This document shows positions 1 through 9,440 of a stretch of 64,000 nt of DNA, piece by piece. The notes beneath the pieces are model-generated. The model had not been told where the DNA came from and ran no database searches. It saw only the letters and a program-made list of their open reading frames with translations. The stretch spans positions 1,054,001 through 1,118,000 of the forward strand of contig NZ_CP011773.1 in the NCBI RefSeq assembly GCF_001021385.1. Direction: 5' to 3'. The position numbers and the translations under genes were made by a program. The stretch's first letter is position 1. The number at the start of each line of letters is the position of its first letter. Source of the DNA: Mycobacterium sp. EPa45 (GTDB lineage Bacteria; Actinomycetota; Actinomycetes; Mycobacteriales; Mycobacteriaceae).

Positions 1-738
1 CACCCGCGCCATCGTGCCGGTCGAGTCGACCAACGCCGTCCGTCGGGCGTTGAAGTCCGACACCACCTTACTGGTCTGGGAGATCACCTGATCGAGGCTC
101 GTGTTCTGGGTCGAGAGGTTCGCCATCACCGTGTTCAGCTGGGTGATGACATCGCCGAGGACTTGATCGCGCCCGGCGAATGTGTCGGTCAGCGTGGAGG
201 TTTGGCTGACCAGGTTGAAAATGGAGGCGTTGTCACCCTGCAACGACTGGATGACGCCTTTGGTCAGGTTGTCGGCGTCACGCGGGTTCAGCACGCTGAA
301 CAGCGGTTCGTAACCATTGAGCAGTGTGCCGACGTCGAAGGACGGGTCGGTGCGCTCGATCGGAATTGTGGTGTGCGGCGGGAGCGGACCCGGGCTGCCG
401 ATCTTGCCGAGCGACAATCCGAGGTAGCGCTGGCCGACGATGTTCTGGTAGGTCACCGACGCGACGGTGTTGCCGAACAGGTGCTGCTCGTTCTGGACAA
501 CGAACGACACCTTCGCCAATTTGCCTGCGAGTTCGATCTTTTCGACCCGCCCGACACGCACGCCCGCCATCCGGACATCGTCACCTTCGCGCAGCCCGAA
601 GACGTCGGTGAACATCGCGGCATAGGGAGTGGTCGGGCCTGCCACGTCGCGGCGCAGCGTCGCATACACCAGCCAGGTCAGCGTCACCGCCACCACCATG
701 AACAGTGACAGCCCGATCAGCGGGGCACGGAATCTCAT
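1..738 (-). CDS. MCE family protein, MceB-type (partial, runs off left edge)
   Basis: The frame is open from the ATG at 738 to the window edge, giving 246 codons with no stop. The protein starts MRFRAPLIGLSLFMVVAV, one N-terminal membrane segment, followed by the MlaD/MCE core (FTDVFGLREGDDVRMAGVRV, then VTYQNIVGQRYLGL). This is the pattern of the second mce gene of actinobacterial mce operons, whose products form a periplasm-spanning lipid or sterol import complex with YrbE permeases. Its ATG overlaps the stop of the preceding mceA (ATGA), so translation is probably coupled. The 3' part is outside the window, so length and C-terminal domain cannot be judged. Which of the numbered mce operons this is cannot be told from sequence alone. 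Confidence 0.9.
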   Translation of the reverse strand, partial: MRFRAPLIGLSLFMVVAVTLTWLVYATLRRDVAGPTTPYAAMFTDVFGLREGDDVRMAGVRVGRVEKIELAGKLAKVSFVVQNEQHLFGNTVASVTYQNIVGQRYLGLSLGKIGSPGPLPPHTTIPIERTDPSFDVGTLLNGYEPLFSVLNPRDADNLTKGVIQSLQGDNASIFNLVSQTSTLTDTFAGRDQVLGDVITQLNTVMANLSTQNTSLDQVISQTSKVVSDFNARRTALVDSTGTMARV

Positions 739-2102
739 CGGGATCCCCCTGCTTCGGCGGGCAGCGGCGCCGCCGCAGCCGGTGGTGGCGGCGCATCGTC
801 CGGATCGGCGGTGCCGGGCACTCGGGGGAATGGCGGCGCCCACCACGGTGTAGGCGGATTGGGGTCGGCCAGGTTCGGGTTCGGGTTGATCAGCGGGGGC
901 CCGACTGCGACGAGGTTGCCGTCCGGGCCGACCACCGTGCCCGGCGTCGGCGCCAGATCCTTGGGTGGCTGGTAATTCTGCGGCAGCAGCATCTCGGGCA
1001 GATCGGGGCGCACCACGATCTTCGGCGCGGTGTAGCAGCTCGGCCCCAGCAACTGGGCGTAGCGGGGGCAATCCGCGCGGGTGTAGTCGTAGCTGGGTGT
1101 CAGTGACAGGTTGACCCGCATGTTGCCGGTGTCCAGTTCGGGGATCCATACTTCGTCGAAGAACCTGCGCGACAACTCGTTCATCTTCGTGAACGCGGGC
1201 ACGAACTTGCCGGCATTCATCGCGAGGCTGCCCAGCACCGGGGTCAGGTCGTGGGAAATGCCGGTCAGCTGATCGATGTGATTGTCGACCGCGGTGCGCG
1301 TGGTGCCCAAGGTGTGCGTGCCGCCGGTGACCAGCGTGGTCAGCGCCGACCGTTTCTCGGCCAGGACCTGCATGGGCCGCACCGCCTGGTGCAGTGCGTC
1401 GACCAGATCGGGTGCGGTTGCCGACAACCCGTGGGTGGCGTCGATCAGCGCCGATACCGTCGACGGTCCGTCGTCGGTTCTGACGATCGAATTCAGCTGG
1501 TCGAGAAGCCGATTCAGCTGTGCGCCGCCGGTGAGCAGTTTGCCGCGGCGGTTCTCGGTGGCGGCGTTGACCGCCGCGAGGATGCCGACACTGCGGTCCT
1601 CCCGGCCACGGCCGGTGGCGGCCAGCACGTCGCGCAGCTTGCTGATGGTGGTTTGGAACAACACGGTCGGCAGCGCGGTGTCCTCGGGGATGTGCTCGCC
1701 GGCCCGAATCGCCGGGCCGGCACCATCGGCAACCAATTGCACTGAGGAGACGGCGAATACGTTGGAGGGCACCACCCGCGCGGTCACCGAGGCCGGGATG
1801 GATCCGGCGTATTCGGGTTTGAGGTCGATGTGGACGTAATTGGGATGGCCGTTGGCGGCGGGGATCACGCTGTCGACGGCCCCGACCAGGATGCCGTGAT
1901 ATTTCACGTCGGACTTCTGCGGCAGCCCGTCGCCGACGTTCAGCAGATCGGCGACCACCCGCACGTAGTTGGTCAGCTTGCCGTTCGACTTGAGCAGCAG
2001 CAGTGTGGTGACCAACGCCGCCACCAGGACCACGGCCAAGCCACAGAACAACAGCTGCCGCTCCGTGGGGCCGCGCCCGTCGGTGTCAAAGGAATTCGCC
2101 AT
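735..2102 (-). CDS. MCE family protein, MceA-type
   Basis: 455 aa. An N-terminal membrane anchor (about residues 16-38, LLFCGLAVVLVAALVTTLLLL) is followed by the MCE/MlaD domain (VADLLNVGDGLPQKSDVKYHG, then VTARVVPSNVFAVSSVQL). A long helical region follows, typical of the Mce C-terminal family, and a Pro/Ala-rich tail ends the protein. MceA-type proteins are the first substrate-binding subunits of Mce lipid importers and sit outside the cytoplasmic membrane. The gene starts immediately after the yrbEB stop and overlaps mceB by four bases, so the operon is transcribed yrbEA-yrbEB-mceA-mceB leftwards. The family and position are clear; the lipid substrate is not. Confidence 0.92.
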   Translation of the reverse strand: MANSFDTDGRGPTERQLLFCGLAVVLVAALVTTLLLLKSNGKLTNYVRVVADLLNVGDGLPQKSDVKYHGILVGAVDSVIPAANGHPNYVHIDLKPEYAGSIPASVTARVVPSNVFAVSSVQLVADGAGPAIRAGEHIPEDTALPTVLFQTTISKLRDVLAATGRGREDRSVGILAAVNAATENRRGKLLTGGAQLNRLLDQLNSIVRTDDGPSTVSALIDATHGLSATAPDLVDALHQAVRPMQVLAEKRSALTTLVTGGTHTLGTTRTAVDNHIDQLTGISHDLTPVLGSLAMNAGKFVPAFTKMNELSRRFFDEVWIPELDTGNMRVNLSLTPSYDYTRADCPRYAQLLGPSCYTAPKIVVRPDLPEMLLPQNYQPPKDLAPTPGTVVGPDGNLVAVGPPLINPNPNLADPNPPTPWWAPPFPRVPGTADPDDAPPPPAAAAPLPAEAGGSR

Positions 2103-2957
2103 CTAACCGCCGAACCTCGCTCCGGCATCGACACTCCACAGCGCCATGGTCAGCAGCATGTTCACCACGATCGTCACGGTGATGGCCGCGCGCATCGCAT
2201 GTCCGGCCGCGATGCCCACGCCCTCGGGTCCGCCGCTGGCGTAGAAGCCGTAGTAGCACTGGATCGTCGAGGCGATCCAGACGAACACCACCGCCTTGAG
2301 CAGTGAGTACAGGACGTCGGTTCCGGACAGCATCAGCGTGAAGTAGTGCAGGTACGCGCCGTTCGATCCGCCGCTGATCACTTCGACCACGATCTGGGTG
2401 GTCAGGTAGCTCACCGCCAGACAGAGGACGTAGAGCGGGATCACGGCGACGACCGATGCCATCAGCCGGGTGGTGACCAGATAGGGGATGGGCCGGATCG
2501 CCAGTGAGTCCAGCGCGTCGATCTCTTCGGCGATCCGCATGGAGCCAAGCTGCGCGGTGAACCGGCAGCCGCCCTGCGTCGCGAACGCCAGCGAGGCCGC
2601 GATCGGCGCGAGCTCGCGGGTGTTCACCAGCGACGAGATGATTCCGGTCGCCGGTCCCAGGCCCAGTAGGTTCAGGAAGTTGTAGCCCTCGATGCCGACG
2701 ATCGCGCCGACCGTCACGCCCAGCACCAGCGCGACTCCCGCGGTGCCGCCGCCGACCACCAAAGATCCGTTGCCCCAGGCAATGTCGGAGAGCAGCCGGG
2801 CGAACTCGGTCCGGTAGTGGCGCAACACGATCGGCACCGCCGCGACCGCGCGGATGAAGAACACCAGCATGTGGCCCATGCGAATGATCGGCGAGGTGAG
2901 CGTCCGGGAGAACCGGGCCCACGGAACCCGAAACGGGTTGTACGTTGACGCGGTCAC
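2103..2957 (-). CDS. YrbE family permease, second copy (YrbEB/MlaE-like)
   Basis: 284 aa with a GTG start at 2957. The MlaE/YrbE permease features are the glycine-rich segment LVVGGGTAGVALVLGVTVGAIVGIEG (shown only in part), the conserved region around TQGGCRFTAQLGSMRIAEEIDAL (the EExDAL element), and five or more membrane segments. YrbE proteins are the integral membrane subunits of Mce transporters and partner with an MceG-type ATPase that is encoded elsewhere. The stop of yrbEA lies one base from this start, and mceA begins directly after this stop, so this is a continuous operon. Confidence 0.92.
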   Translation of the reverse strand: MTASTYNPFRVPWARFSRTLTSPIIRMGHMLVFFIRAVAAVPIVLRHYRTEFARLLSDIAWGNGSLVVGGGTAGVALVLGVTVGAIVGIEGYNFLNLLGLGPATGIISSLVNTRELAPIAASLAFATQGGCRFTAQLGSMRIAEEIDALDSLAIRPIPYLVTTRLMASVVAVIPLYVLCLAVSYLTTQIVVEVISGGSNGAYLHYFTLMLSGTDVLYSLLKAVVFVWIASTIQCYYGFYASGGPEGVGIAAGHAMRAAITVTIVVNMLLTMALWSVDAGARFGG

Positions 2958-2958
2958 G

Positions 2959-3825
2959 TCACAACCCCACTCGCGGGAACAGCATGTTGTAGAGCTGACT
3001 GATGACGACGTTGACGATCATCAGAATCAGGATCGACTCGACGACAGCGGCGTTCACCGAGTTGGCCACCCCGGTCGGGCCGCCCTTCGTGGACAGCCCC
3101 TTCTGGCTGGACACGATGGCGACGATCGCGCCGAACACCACGGCCTTGAGTAACGCGAGCACCATGTCACCCGGGGTGGTGAACGACGCGAAGGTGGCCA
3201 CGAAGCTGCCGGGGGCGCCGTTCTGGAAGTAGACGTTGAACAGGTAGCTCGCCAGGAACCCGACGAAGCAGACCACCCCGGTGAGGGCGACGCCGATCAT
3301 GATCGCGGCGGCGAACCGCGGGACGACGAGGCGGCGGATCACCGAGACGCCCATGACCTCCATGGCGTCGATCTCTTCGCGCATCGTGCGCGAGCCGAGG
3401 TCGGCGGTGATGGCCGAGCCGACGGCGGCCGCCATCAGGATCGCCGCAACCAGCGACGCAGCCTGCCGGATGACAGCCAGACCGCTGGCCGCCCCGGCCA
3501 GCGAGGTCGCGCCGACCTGCCCCGCGAGCAACGCGAACTGGATCGACAGGGTCACCCCGACCGGCAGCGCCACCAGCACGGTGGGCACCACGGCGGTTCC
3601 GGCCATGAAGGCGCCCTGGCGCACGAACTCCTGCAGCGGAAACCGGCCGGTGACCAGGTCGACGAACAAGTACTGGAGAGTTCTCACCCCGAGAACGAAC
3701 TGCTCCCCGACCGTGGTGAGCGACGCGAGCGGATGTCGCTTCACATAACCGACGGTCCAGTTCTCGATGACCTCCACACCGCCGGGGGTGGGGGCAGCGA
3801 CTGGGGACGGCTGACGATCAGTCAT
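2959..3825 (-). CDS. YrbE family permease, first copy (YrbEA/MlaE-like)
   Basis: About 288 aa. The MlaE/YrbE permease family is indicated by TMREEIDAMEVMGVSVIRRL, the EExDAMEVMG signature, and by several hydrophobic segments. It is the first gene of the leftward mce operon and pairs with YrbEB as the membrane core of the lipid importer. The start is uncertain: an ATG at 3825 and an in-frame GTG at 3831 are two codons apart and neither has a clear ribosome-binding site. The ATG is used here. The upstream 270 bases up to the desaturase stop carry an AT-rich inverted repeat that may belong to the operon promoter. Confidence 0.9.
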   Translation of the reverse strand: MTDRQPSPVAAPTPGGVEVIENWTVGYVKRHPLASLTTVGEQFVLGVRTLQYLFVDLVTGRFPLQEFVRQGAFMAGTAVVPTVLVALPVGVTLSIQFALLAGQVGATSLAGAASGLAVIRQAASLVAAILMAAAVGSAITADLGSRTMREEIDAMEVMGVSVIRRLVVPRFAAAIMIGVALTGVVCFVGFLASYLFNVYFQNGAPGSFVATFASFTTPGDMVLALLKAVVFGAIVAIVSSQKGLSTKGGPTGVANSVNAAVVESILILMIVNVVISQLYNMLFPRVGL

Positions 3826-4013
3826 CGCCACGAGCCCGCGGCGTCATCGTTGGACCTAAATATGCTGCGCCTCAAATCATTCAGCGAGATACCGCGGCAT
3901 TGACAGCGATGGATACGTGCATTGACCCATCACCTGACGATGCCCGGGACTCGCGGTGTCGACCTCCCCAACCTGTCGTCACCGTAGGACCCGGGCGATC
4001 CCGGCGTCAAGAA

Positions 4014-4030
4014 AATGAAGAATATTCATT
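4014..4030. promoter_or_regulatory. AT-rich inverted repeat upstream of the mce operon
   Basis: AATGAA and TTCATT are separated by five bases and the centre contains the perfect palindrome GAATATTC. It lies in the 270-base gap between the yrbEA start and the desaturase stop, in an AT-rich patch that contrasts with the GC-rich surroundings. A regulator site or promoter element for the mce operon is the natural reading, but no regulator can be named. Confidence 0.3.
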
Positions 4031-4098
4031 AACATAATCGGACCTATGGCGGCCAGGAAGTAAACACCGGATCAGTCGGAGAGCGCGGTGAACGGGGA

Positions 4099-5232
4099 TT
4101 ATGCGCGGCGGTCGGGCAGCGCCAACGTCAAGATGCTGCGCTGGGTCTGGAGAAACTGGCCTAACAACGCACCCGTCGTGTAGGGCAGGCCGTAGGCGTC
4201 GCAGAGCGCCCGCACCCGGGGTGCGATGTCGGCATACCGGTTGCTCGGCAGATCAGGGAACAGATGGTGCTCGATCTGGTAGCAGAGGTTCCCACTCAGA
4301 AATCCCAGCACCCGCCCGGCCCGGAAGTTGGCGCTTCCCAGCATCTGGCGCAGGTACCACTCACCCTTGCTCTCGTCCTTCAGGGACTCCAGCGTGAACG
4401 TCATGACGCCGTCCGGGAAATGCCCGCAGAAGATCACCGCGTAGGCCCAGAGGTTGCGCAGGACGTTGGCCGCGGCGTTCGCCGCCAGCGCCCGACGCCA
4501 GCGAGATCCGTTGAGCGCAGGGATCAGCAGATAATCCTTGAGGACCTGACGCTTGATCTTGGCCCGCAGCGCGCGGCTGTGCGCGACGCGCTCGCCGGGA
4601 CTTGCTGCGCGCTCATGTTCGGAATGCAGGCCGTGCAGCGCGATGCCCCACTCGAAGACGACGGCCAACAGTACGTTGCGGAACGGCTGGGCCAGGTGGC
4701 GCGGTTGCCACGGATCGTCACGGGTCACCCGCATGATGCCGAAACCCAGGTCGTCGTCGAGGCCGACGACGTTGGCAAACACGTGATGTCGGTAGTTGTG
4801 CGAGTACCGCCACTGCGACATGACCCCGGCCATGTCCCATTCCCAGGTTGCCGAGTGAATCTCGGGGTCGTTCATCCAATCCCATTGCCCGTGAACGACG
4901 TTATGGCTAATTTCCATGTTCTCGATGCTTTTGGCCACGGCCAGCGAGAGCATGCCGAGAGCCCACCCACCGCGGGATCGGCTGCCGAAAATCAGGAGCC
5001 GCGCACCGGCATCCAGCACCCTCTGGAACCTGATGGTCCGGCGAATGTAGGCGGCGTCGCGGGCACCGCGGGAGTCCTCGATCTCGGTGCGGATAGCATC
5101 GAGAGCGGCCCCGAGCGCGCTGATCTCGTGCTCGCTCAGGTGGGCATAGCCGGCGACATCTGTGATCGCGATGATGAGTCCTCGAAAGCGCGACCGGTCG
5201 TGTGCTTGCACGACAACGGAATTGGAGATCAT
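4099..5232 (-). CDS. Membrane fatty acid desaturase (acyl-CoA desaturase, DesA3-like)
   Basis: 377 aa. All three histidine boxes of membrane-bound fatty acid desaturases are present: HNVVH at about residues 110-114, HNYRHH at 145-150, and QIEHHLFP near the C-terminus. The last, with Q before I-E-H-H, is typical of front-end/acyl-CoA desaturases. The enzyme would be a di-iron, oxygen- and ferredoxin/NADPH-dependent membrane enzyme introducing a double bond into an acyl chain. It stands alone on the minus strand, between the mce operon and the divergent GAF-ANTAR genes. Substrate and regiospecificity cannot be read from the sequence. Confidence 0.88.
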   Translation of the reverse strand: MISNSVVVQAHDRSRFRGLIIAITDVAGYAHLSEHEISALGAALDAIRTEIEDSRGARDAAYIRRTIRFQRVLDAGARLLIFGSRSRGGWALGMLSLAVAKSIENMEISHNVVHGQWDWMNDPEIHSATWEWDMAGVMSQWRYSHNYRHHVFANVVGLDDDLGFGIMRVTRDDPWQPRHLAQPFRNVLLAVVFEWGIALHGLHSEHERAASPGERVAHSRALRAKIKRQVLKDYLLIPALNGSRWRRALAANAAANVLRNLWAYAVIFCGHFPDGVMTFTLESLKDESKGEWYLRQMLGSANFRAGRVLGFLSGNLCYQIEHHLFPDLPSNRYADIAPRVRALCDAYGLPYTTGALLGQFLQTQRSILTLALPDRRA

Positions 5233-5454
5233 GCCCGGCTATGAGCGGTTGCTCGCGGAGCCGCGCGGAGATGGGGCGCCGATTTCGGGCCGGCTGTGGG
5301 TGCCAGCAACTCCAGCCTACTCGGCTGCCGAGTGACACGATTGCCGCCGGCCTTGGGCAAACCCATGCAGCCACGCCGCAACTAGGGAAGGCTGAAGGGA
5401 TGGCTGCGCGAACGTTACGCGCCGCACCGGCCTCATCCGCCTGGTTCGGCTAGT

Positions 5455-6165
5455 TTGACGATCCAAGAGGAACTCATCGCGGCGGTCGACGGCCAGCGTG
5501 GAGTGAAGGCCGCCGACCGGCTGTGTGAAGCGTGTGTGGTGCTGCTCGACGTTGACGCCGCAGCGATTTCGCTTGTCTTCGACGGTGCGAATGCGGGCAC
5601 GCTGGGGTCCAGCAGCAACAGTGCGCGGGCGTTCGACGAGTTGCAGTTCACCTACGGGGAGGGGCCGTGCCTAGACGCGGTCAGCCTGCAGGCTCCGGTG
5701 GTCGTGGTCGACCTCGCCGACCCCGGGGAGGCGCGCTGGCCCAATTACGGAATCGCCATGCTGGAACAACGCATCCGCGGCGTTTTCGCGATGCCGGTGC
5801 TTGCTGCGGGCGAGTACGTCGGTGCTCTGGACCTATTTCGCGCCGAGCCGGGTGCGCTGGGGCGCGAACAACTCGCCGGTGCGGCAGCCGCCGCGGACCT
5901 GGCCGGCATCCCGGTGCTGGATCTGCTCGCCGGTGACCTACGGGCCGCGGTCGACGATCCTGCCAGCGATGCGTGGGCGGAGTTGTACGCGCTCAGCCGC
6001 GCCGAAGTCAGCCAGGCCACCGGAATGTTGGTGGCGCAATTGGATGTAGACCCGACCGAGGCACTCGTGCGCCTGCGTGCGCATGCCTATGCCACCGGCC
6101 GAAGCGCCACCGACGTCGCCCGCGACATCATCAATCGCCGGCTGAGACTGGAGACGGACCGATGA
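5455..6165 (+). CDS. GAF-ANTAR domain protein (probable RNA-binding antiterminator), copy 1
   Basis: 236 aa with a TTG start (MTIQEELIAAVDGQRG). A GAF sensor domain occupies about residues 15-150 (FTYGEGPCLDAV, then VFAMPVLAAGEYVGALDLF). A C-terminal ANTAR helical bundle follows from about 175 (SQATGMLVAQLDVDPTEALVRL). ANTAR domains bind paired RNA hairpins and prevent transcription termination; the GAF domain is the presumed signal input. The stop overlaps the ATG of the next GAF-ANTAR gene (ATGA), so the two are probably co-translated. No histidine kinase or receiver domain is adjacent. Confidence 0.85.
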   Translation: MTIQEELIAAVDGQRGVKAADRLCEACVVLLDVDAAAISLVFDGANAGTLGSSSNSARAFDELQFTYGEGPCLDAVSLQAPVVVVDLADPGEARWPNYGIAMLEQRIRGVFAMPVLAAGEYVGALDLFRAEPGALGREQLAGAAAAADLAGIPVLDLLAGDLRAAVDDPASDAWAELYALSRAEVSQATGMLVAQLDVDPTEALVRLRAHAYATGRSATDVARDIINRRLRLETDR

Positions 6166-6917
6166 GCGAGAACCTTCGCGAAACCCGGGTGCTGAGCGCG
6201 GTGGTGTCGCTGGTCGACAGCCTGCTCGACGATTTCGACGTCGTCGATCTGCTCACCGAACTGACCGAACGTTGCGCGGAACTCCTCGACATCGCTTCGG
6301 CAGGCTTTCTCCTGGCCGATCCGCTGCAGCGACTCCATCTGCTGGCCGCCACCTCCGACCGGACGCGCGACCTCGAGCTGTTCCAGTTGCAGGCTGAGGA
6401 GGGGCCGTGCATCGATTGCTACCGCACGGGTGAGCCGGTTCTGGTCGCCGACCTCGGTAGCCAGATCGATCGGTGGCCGCGGTTTGTCGCGGCTGCGCAG
6501 GAGGCCGGTTTCGCCTCGGTACATGCGCTGCCGATGCGTGCGGCCGGCGTCGTGCTCGGAGCGCTCGGTCTGTTCGACACTCGGCGCGGAGAGCTCACAG
6601 AGGCAGACGTACTGGTGGCTCAGACCCTGGCCCACATCGCGTGTGTGGCTGTGCTGCAAGAACATTCGCCCCGCCCCGACACCGTGGTGTCGCCGCTACG
6701 GTCCGCTGTCACCGGCCGCATAGTCGTGGAGCAGGCCAAGGGGTTTGTCAGCGAGGTGCTCGGTGTGTCGATGGATGAGGCCTTCCGGCTGCTGCGCACC
6801 CACAGCCGGGGACACGGCGAGCATCTGACCGATGTCGCGCGGGCGCTGATGAGGGACCGGCACACCCGGCCGGAGTTGATCAGGGCACTGACCGAACTCA
6901 CCCGCGACCGGCATTGA
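6162..6917 (+). CDS. GAF-ANTAR domain protein, copy 2
   Basis: 251 aa starting MSENLRETRV at the ATG that overlaps the upstream stop. The GAF domain covers about residues 20-165, with QAEEGPCIDCYRTGEPVLV and the ALPMRAAGVVLGALGLF strand region. The ANTAR domain follows (GRIVVEQAKGFVSEVLGVSM, then EAFRLLRTHSRGHGEHLTDV). The Cys pair in GPCIDC is common in this GAF subgroup. It probably acts with copy 1 as a two-gene unit. Ligand and RNA target are unknown. Confidence 0.87.
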   Translation: MSENLRETRVLSAVVSLVDSLLDDFDVVDLLTELTERCAELLDIASAGFLLADPLQRLHLLAATSDRTRDLELFQLQAEEGPCIDCYRTGEPVLVADLGSQIDRWPRFVAAAQEAGFASVHALPMRAAGVVLGALGLFDTRRGELTEADVLVAQTLAHIACVAVLQEHSPRPDTVVSPLRSAVTGRIVVEQAKGFVSEVLGVSMDEAFRLLRTHSRGHGEHLTDVARALMRDRHTRPELIRALTELTRDRH

Positions 6918-6923
6918 TGATGG

Positions 6924-7739
6924 TCATTGCTGACGCGCGCGAGCCCGTCGGACCGCCTCGTCGACGAGGCGCTCGGCTACGTCAGCCAATTTGATGTGCT
7001 CCCGCTGGCTGATGCGGGTGAGGCGGTCAAAGGCCTCTTGCGCGGTGCCGCCGGACCGGCTGCGGATGATGCCGATGGCCTGGTCGATCACCGCCCGGCT
7101 GCGCAGTGCCTGTTGCAGTTGCGTGGTGCGCAATCGGGTGTTGGCCAACAGCTGCGCGTTGTACACCGATACCGCTGCGGGGCGCGCGAATTGGGTCCCC
7201 AGTTGGACGGCGTGTTCGGTGAACGCGTCCCGGCCGTGGGCGTAGGAATTGATCGCGCCGATGACCCGGTCACCGATGGCCAGCGGCAGTGCCAGTACGG
7301 AGTGCACGCCCATGCGGGCCACAGATCCACCGAAGCGCGGCCAGCGGCGGTCGCTGCCGAGCGAACCGCTGACTGCCGGCCGTCCGGACCGAATGCAGGT
7401 GATGCAGGGCCCCTCGCCGAGCTTGTCGTATTGCAGGGTGTCGATGGCCGCGATGAACTCGGCGGTCACCGACCACGCCTGGATGCATAGGTCGCCAGGT
7501 GAGTCCGGCCCATGGGGTTGGATCAGGGTGACCCCGGCGCCGTCGGCGCCCGGTATTGCCTGGACCGCGAATTGTGCTACCTGGCGCAGTATTTCATCGA
7601 CGCTGGCGGCATCTGCGACGATCCCGGCCAAGCCGCTGAGACCGGCGTTCAGGTCAAGTTCGTCGGCCTGGAGCTGGGCCGCGGAGAGCTCCGGTTCCGG
7701 GGGCGGTTTGCGGCCTGGCTGCGCGTCGTAATCGTCCAT
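6924..7739 (-). CDS. GAF-ANTAR domain protein, copy 3 (convergent)
   Basis: 271 aa. A GAF domain occupies about residues 40-190 (YDKLGEGPCITCIRSGRPAV and VLALPLAIGDRVIGAINSYA). It is followed by the most canonical ANTAR domain of the three (ALRSRAVIDQAIGIIRSRSG, then AQEAFDRLTRISQREHIKLA). A short Pro/Glu-rich leader precedes the GAF domain. It converges on copy 2 with only six bases between the stops. Three ANTAR regulators within 2.3 kb is notable because ANTAR proteins are usually scattered. Confidence 0.88.
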   Translation of the reverse strand: MDDYDAQPGRKPPPEPELSAAQLQADELDLNAGLSGLAGIVADAASVDEILRQVAQFAVQAIPGADGAGVTLIQPHGPDSPGDLCIQAWSVTAEFIAAIDTLQYDKLGEGPCITCIRSGRPAVSGSLGSDRRWPRFGGSVARMGVHSVLALPLAIGDRVIGAINSYAHGRDAFTEHAVQLGTQFARPAAVSVYNAQLLANTRLRTTQLQQALRSRAVIDQAIGIIRSRSGGTAQEAFDRLTRISQREHIKLADVAERLVDEAVRRARARQQ

Positions 7740-7805
7740 CGGCCCCCTCCCGGGTTTCTGGGCGGAGACGGCGGGATCCCCGCGCGATCAATGTACTCGC
7801 TGCCC

Positions 7806-9440
7806 TCAGGTGACCAACGCCAGGGCGTGAGCGCGCCGCAACTTGCCGGACGGCGTCTTGGGGATGACTCCCGGCGCGAGCACCACGACGTTGCGCGGCC
7901 GGGCATTGACCTCCACCACCACCTCGTGGATCACCTCGTGCTCGATGCGGCGCACCTCGTCGTGATCATCGAAACTCTTGGATTCCACCGCGACGGCGAA
8001 CGATTCGCGCGAGTGTCCGGCGTCGAGTCGGACGGCCACCGCGCAACCCGGCCGCACTCCACTCACCCGGGCGGCGGCGCGTTCGATGTCGGTCGGATAG
8101 ATATTGCGCCCGGCCATGATGATGACGTCCTTGAGCCGGCCGCAGACGACGATCTCGTCATTCTCCGTGAGGTAGCCCAGGTCGCCGGTGTCGTACCAGC
8201 CCTGCTCGTCCTGCGCCGAGATGAACCCGGCGACCGTGGTGTACCCGGGCGTGACAGGGGCACCCCGGAGCTGGATCACGCCGACCCCGCGGACGCCCAG
8301 CTCGGCGCCGTCCTCGTCGAGGATGCGGGCCTCCAGCCCGTCCAGCAGGGAACCGAGCGTCACCAGGCGTCGGGTGTTCCCCCGGGTTGCGGGTACCGCG
8401 CGATGCAGGACGGCCAGGAGATCGGCGTCGACCTCGTCGACGGTCATGCCTGCGCCACACGTGGAGAACGACGCGGCGACGGTTGTCTCGGCCATGCCGT
8501 AGGCGGGCAGGATCGCTTCGGGCCGCAGGCCATGCGGTGCCCCTGCTGCGCACAGGGCCTCGACGTCAGCCGGATCGACCTGCTCGGCACCTGACAGCGC
8601 CCACCGCAGCGACGACAGGTCGAATTGGCCGGGTGAAGCCAGGTTGTGCAGCCGCTTTGCCAGCAGGTTGTAGGCGAAGTTGGGGGCCGCGGTCATCGTG
8701 CCCTTGTATTTGTCAATGAGCTTGACCCACAACAAGTTATCCCGGAGAAAGTCCATCGGGGTGACCTTGATGAGCTCAACGCCGAAGTACATCGGCACGG
8801 TCAAAAAGCCGGTCATGCCCATGTCGTGGAAGCAGGGCAACCAGCTGACGATCACGTCGGACTCGACGTCGACCTCGGCGCCGGCGAACATCGCCTCGGC
8901 GTTCGCGACGACGTTGGCGTGCGTGATCTGGACGGCCTTGGGGGAGCCGGTCGAGCCCGAGGTCAGTTGCATCAGGGCGAGGTCGTCGTCGCAGGAGTCC
9001 ACGGGGCGCACGGGGGCTGCTTGCAGCAGTTCCCCGGCGATGGCCACCCGGATTCCCCGCTCGGTGAGCAGCGGCGCGGCAGGTAGGAACGGCTCGCCGA
9101 CGACGACGACTTTGGCGTCGATCGTCTCGAGTACCGCCATCGTCTCCTCAGCCCAGCGCAGCAGGTCGGTGCGCGGCGTCGGCTGGTGCAGCATGGTGAC
9201 ACAGGCGCCCCGGATCCAGACGCCCTGAGCGGTCGGCGCGATGTCGACAGGATTCCCGGCGAGCACAGCCACGGCATCGCCGTGACCGACACCGGCTGCT
9301 GCCAGGCCGCCGGCTATCCGGCTGGCGCGTGCATGCACTTCGGCCCAGCTGTGGCGCACCGGAGCGTCAGGCTCGCCGGTGACCATGCCCTTCATGCTCC
9401 ATTGGGCGTTACTGAGCATGGTTTCGGTGAACTGGCTCAA
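7806..9440 (-). CDS. Fatty acyl-AMP/CoA ligase (FadD family)
   Basis: 544 aa from a TTG at 9440, chosen because GAGAAGG lies five bases upstream and the protein then begins [14 protein letters not shown], as in mycobacterial relatives; an in-frame ATG at 9554 would add 38 residues of low-complexity sequence. Adenylate-forming signatures are [12 protein letters not shown] (A3), PAYGMAETT (A5), [11 protein letters not shown] (A7), and [20 protein letters not shown] (A8), with the catalytic Lys near the end in [10 protein letters not shown]. The enzyme activates a fatty acid as acyl-AMP, for transfer to CoA or to an acyl carrier domain. No polyketide synthase is adjacent to show which. Confidence 0.85.
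   Translation of the reverse strand: MSQFTETMLSNAQWSMKGMVTGEPDAPVRHSWAEVHARASRIAGGLAAAGVGHGDAVAVLAGNPVDIAPTAQGVWIRGACVTMLHQPTPRTDLLRWAEETMAVLETIDAKVVVVGEPFLPAAPLLTERGIRVAIAGELLQAAPVRPVDSCDDDLALMQLTSGSTGSPKAVQITHANVVANAEAMFAGAEVDVESDVIVSWLPCFHDMGMTGFLTVPMYFGVELIKVTPMDFLRDNLLWVKLIDKYKGTMTAAPNFAYNLLAKRLHNLASPGQFDLSSLRWALSGAEQVDPADVEALCAAGAPHGLRPEAILPAYGMAETTVAASFSTCGAGMTVDEVDADLLAVLHRAVPATRGNTRRLVTLGSLLDGLEARILDEDGAELGVRGVGVIQLRGAPVTPGYTTVAGFISAQDEQGWYDTGDLGYLTENDEIVVCGRLKDVIIMAGRNIYPTDIERAAARVSGVRPGCAVAVRLDAGHSRESFAVAVESKSFDDHDEVRRIEHEVIHEVVVEVNARPRNVVVLAPGVIPKTPSGKLRRAHALALVT

Noticed and set aside
163..708. Long plus-strand frame opposite mceB
   Set aside because: It is antisense to a clear MCE protein, has a Gln/Arg/Gly-rich composition typical of GC-rich shadow frames, and has no ribosome-binding site.
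7512..8594. 360-codon plus-strand frame across the GAF-ANTAR and FadD genes
   Set aside because: Shadow of two well supported minus-strand genes; no domain is recognisable.
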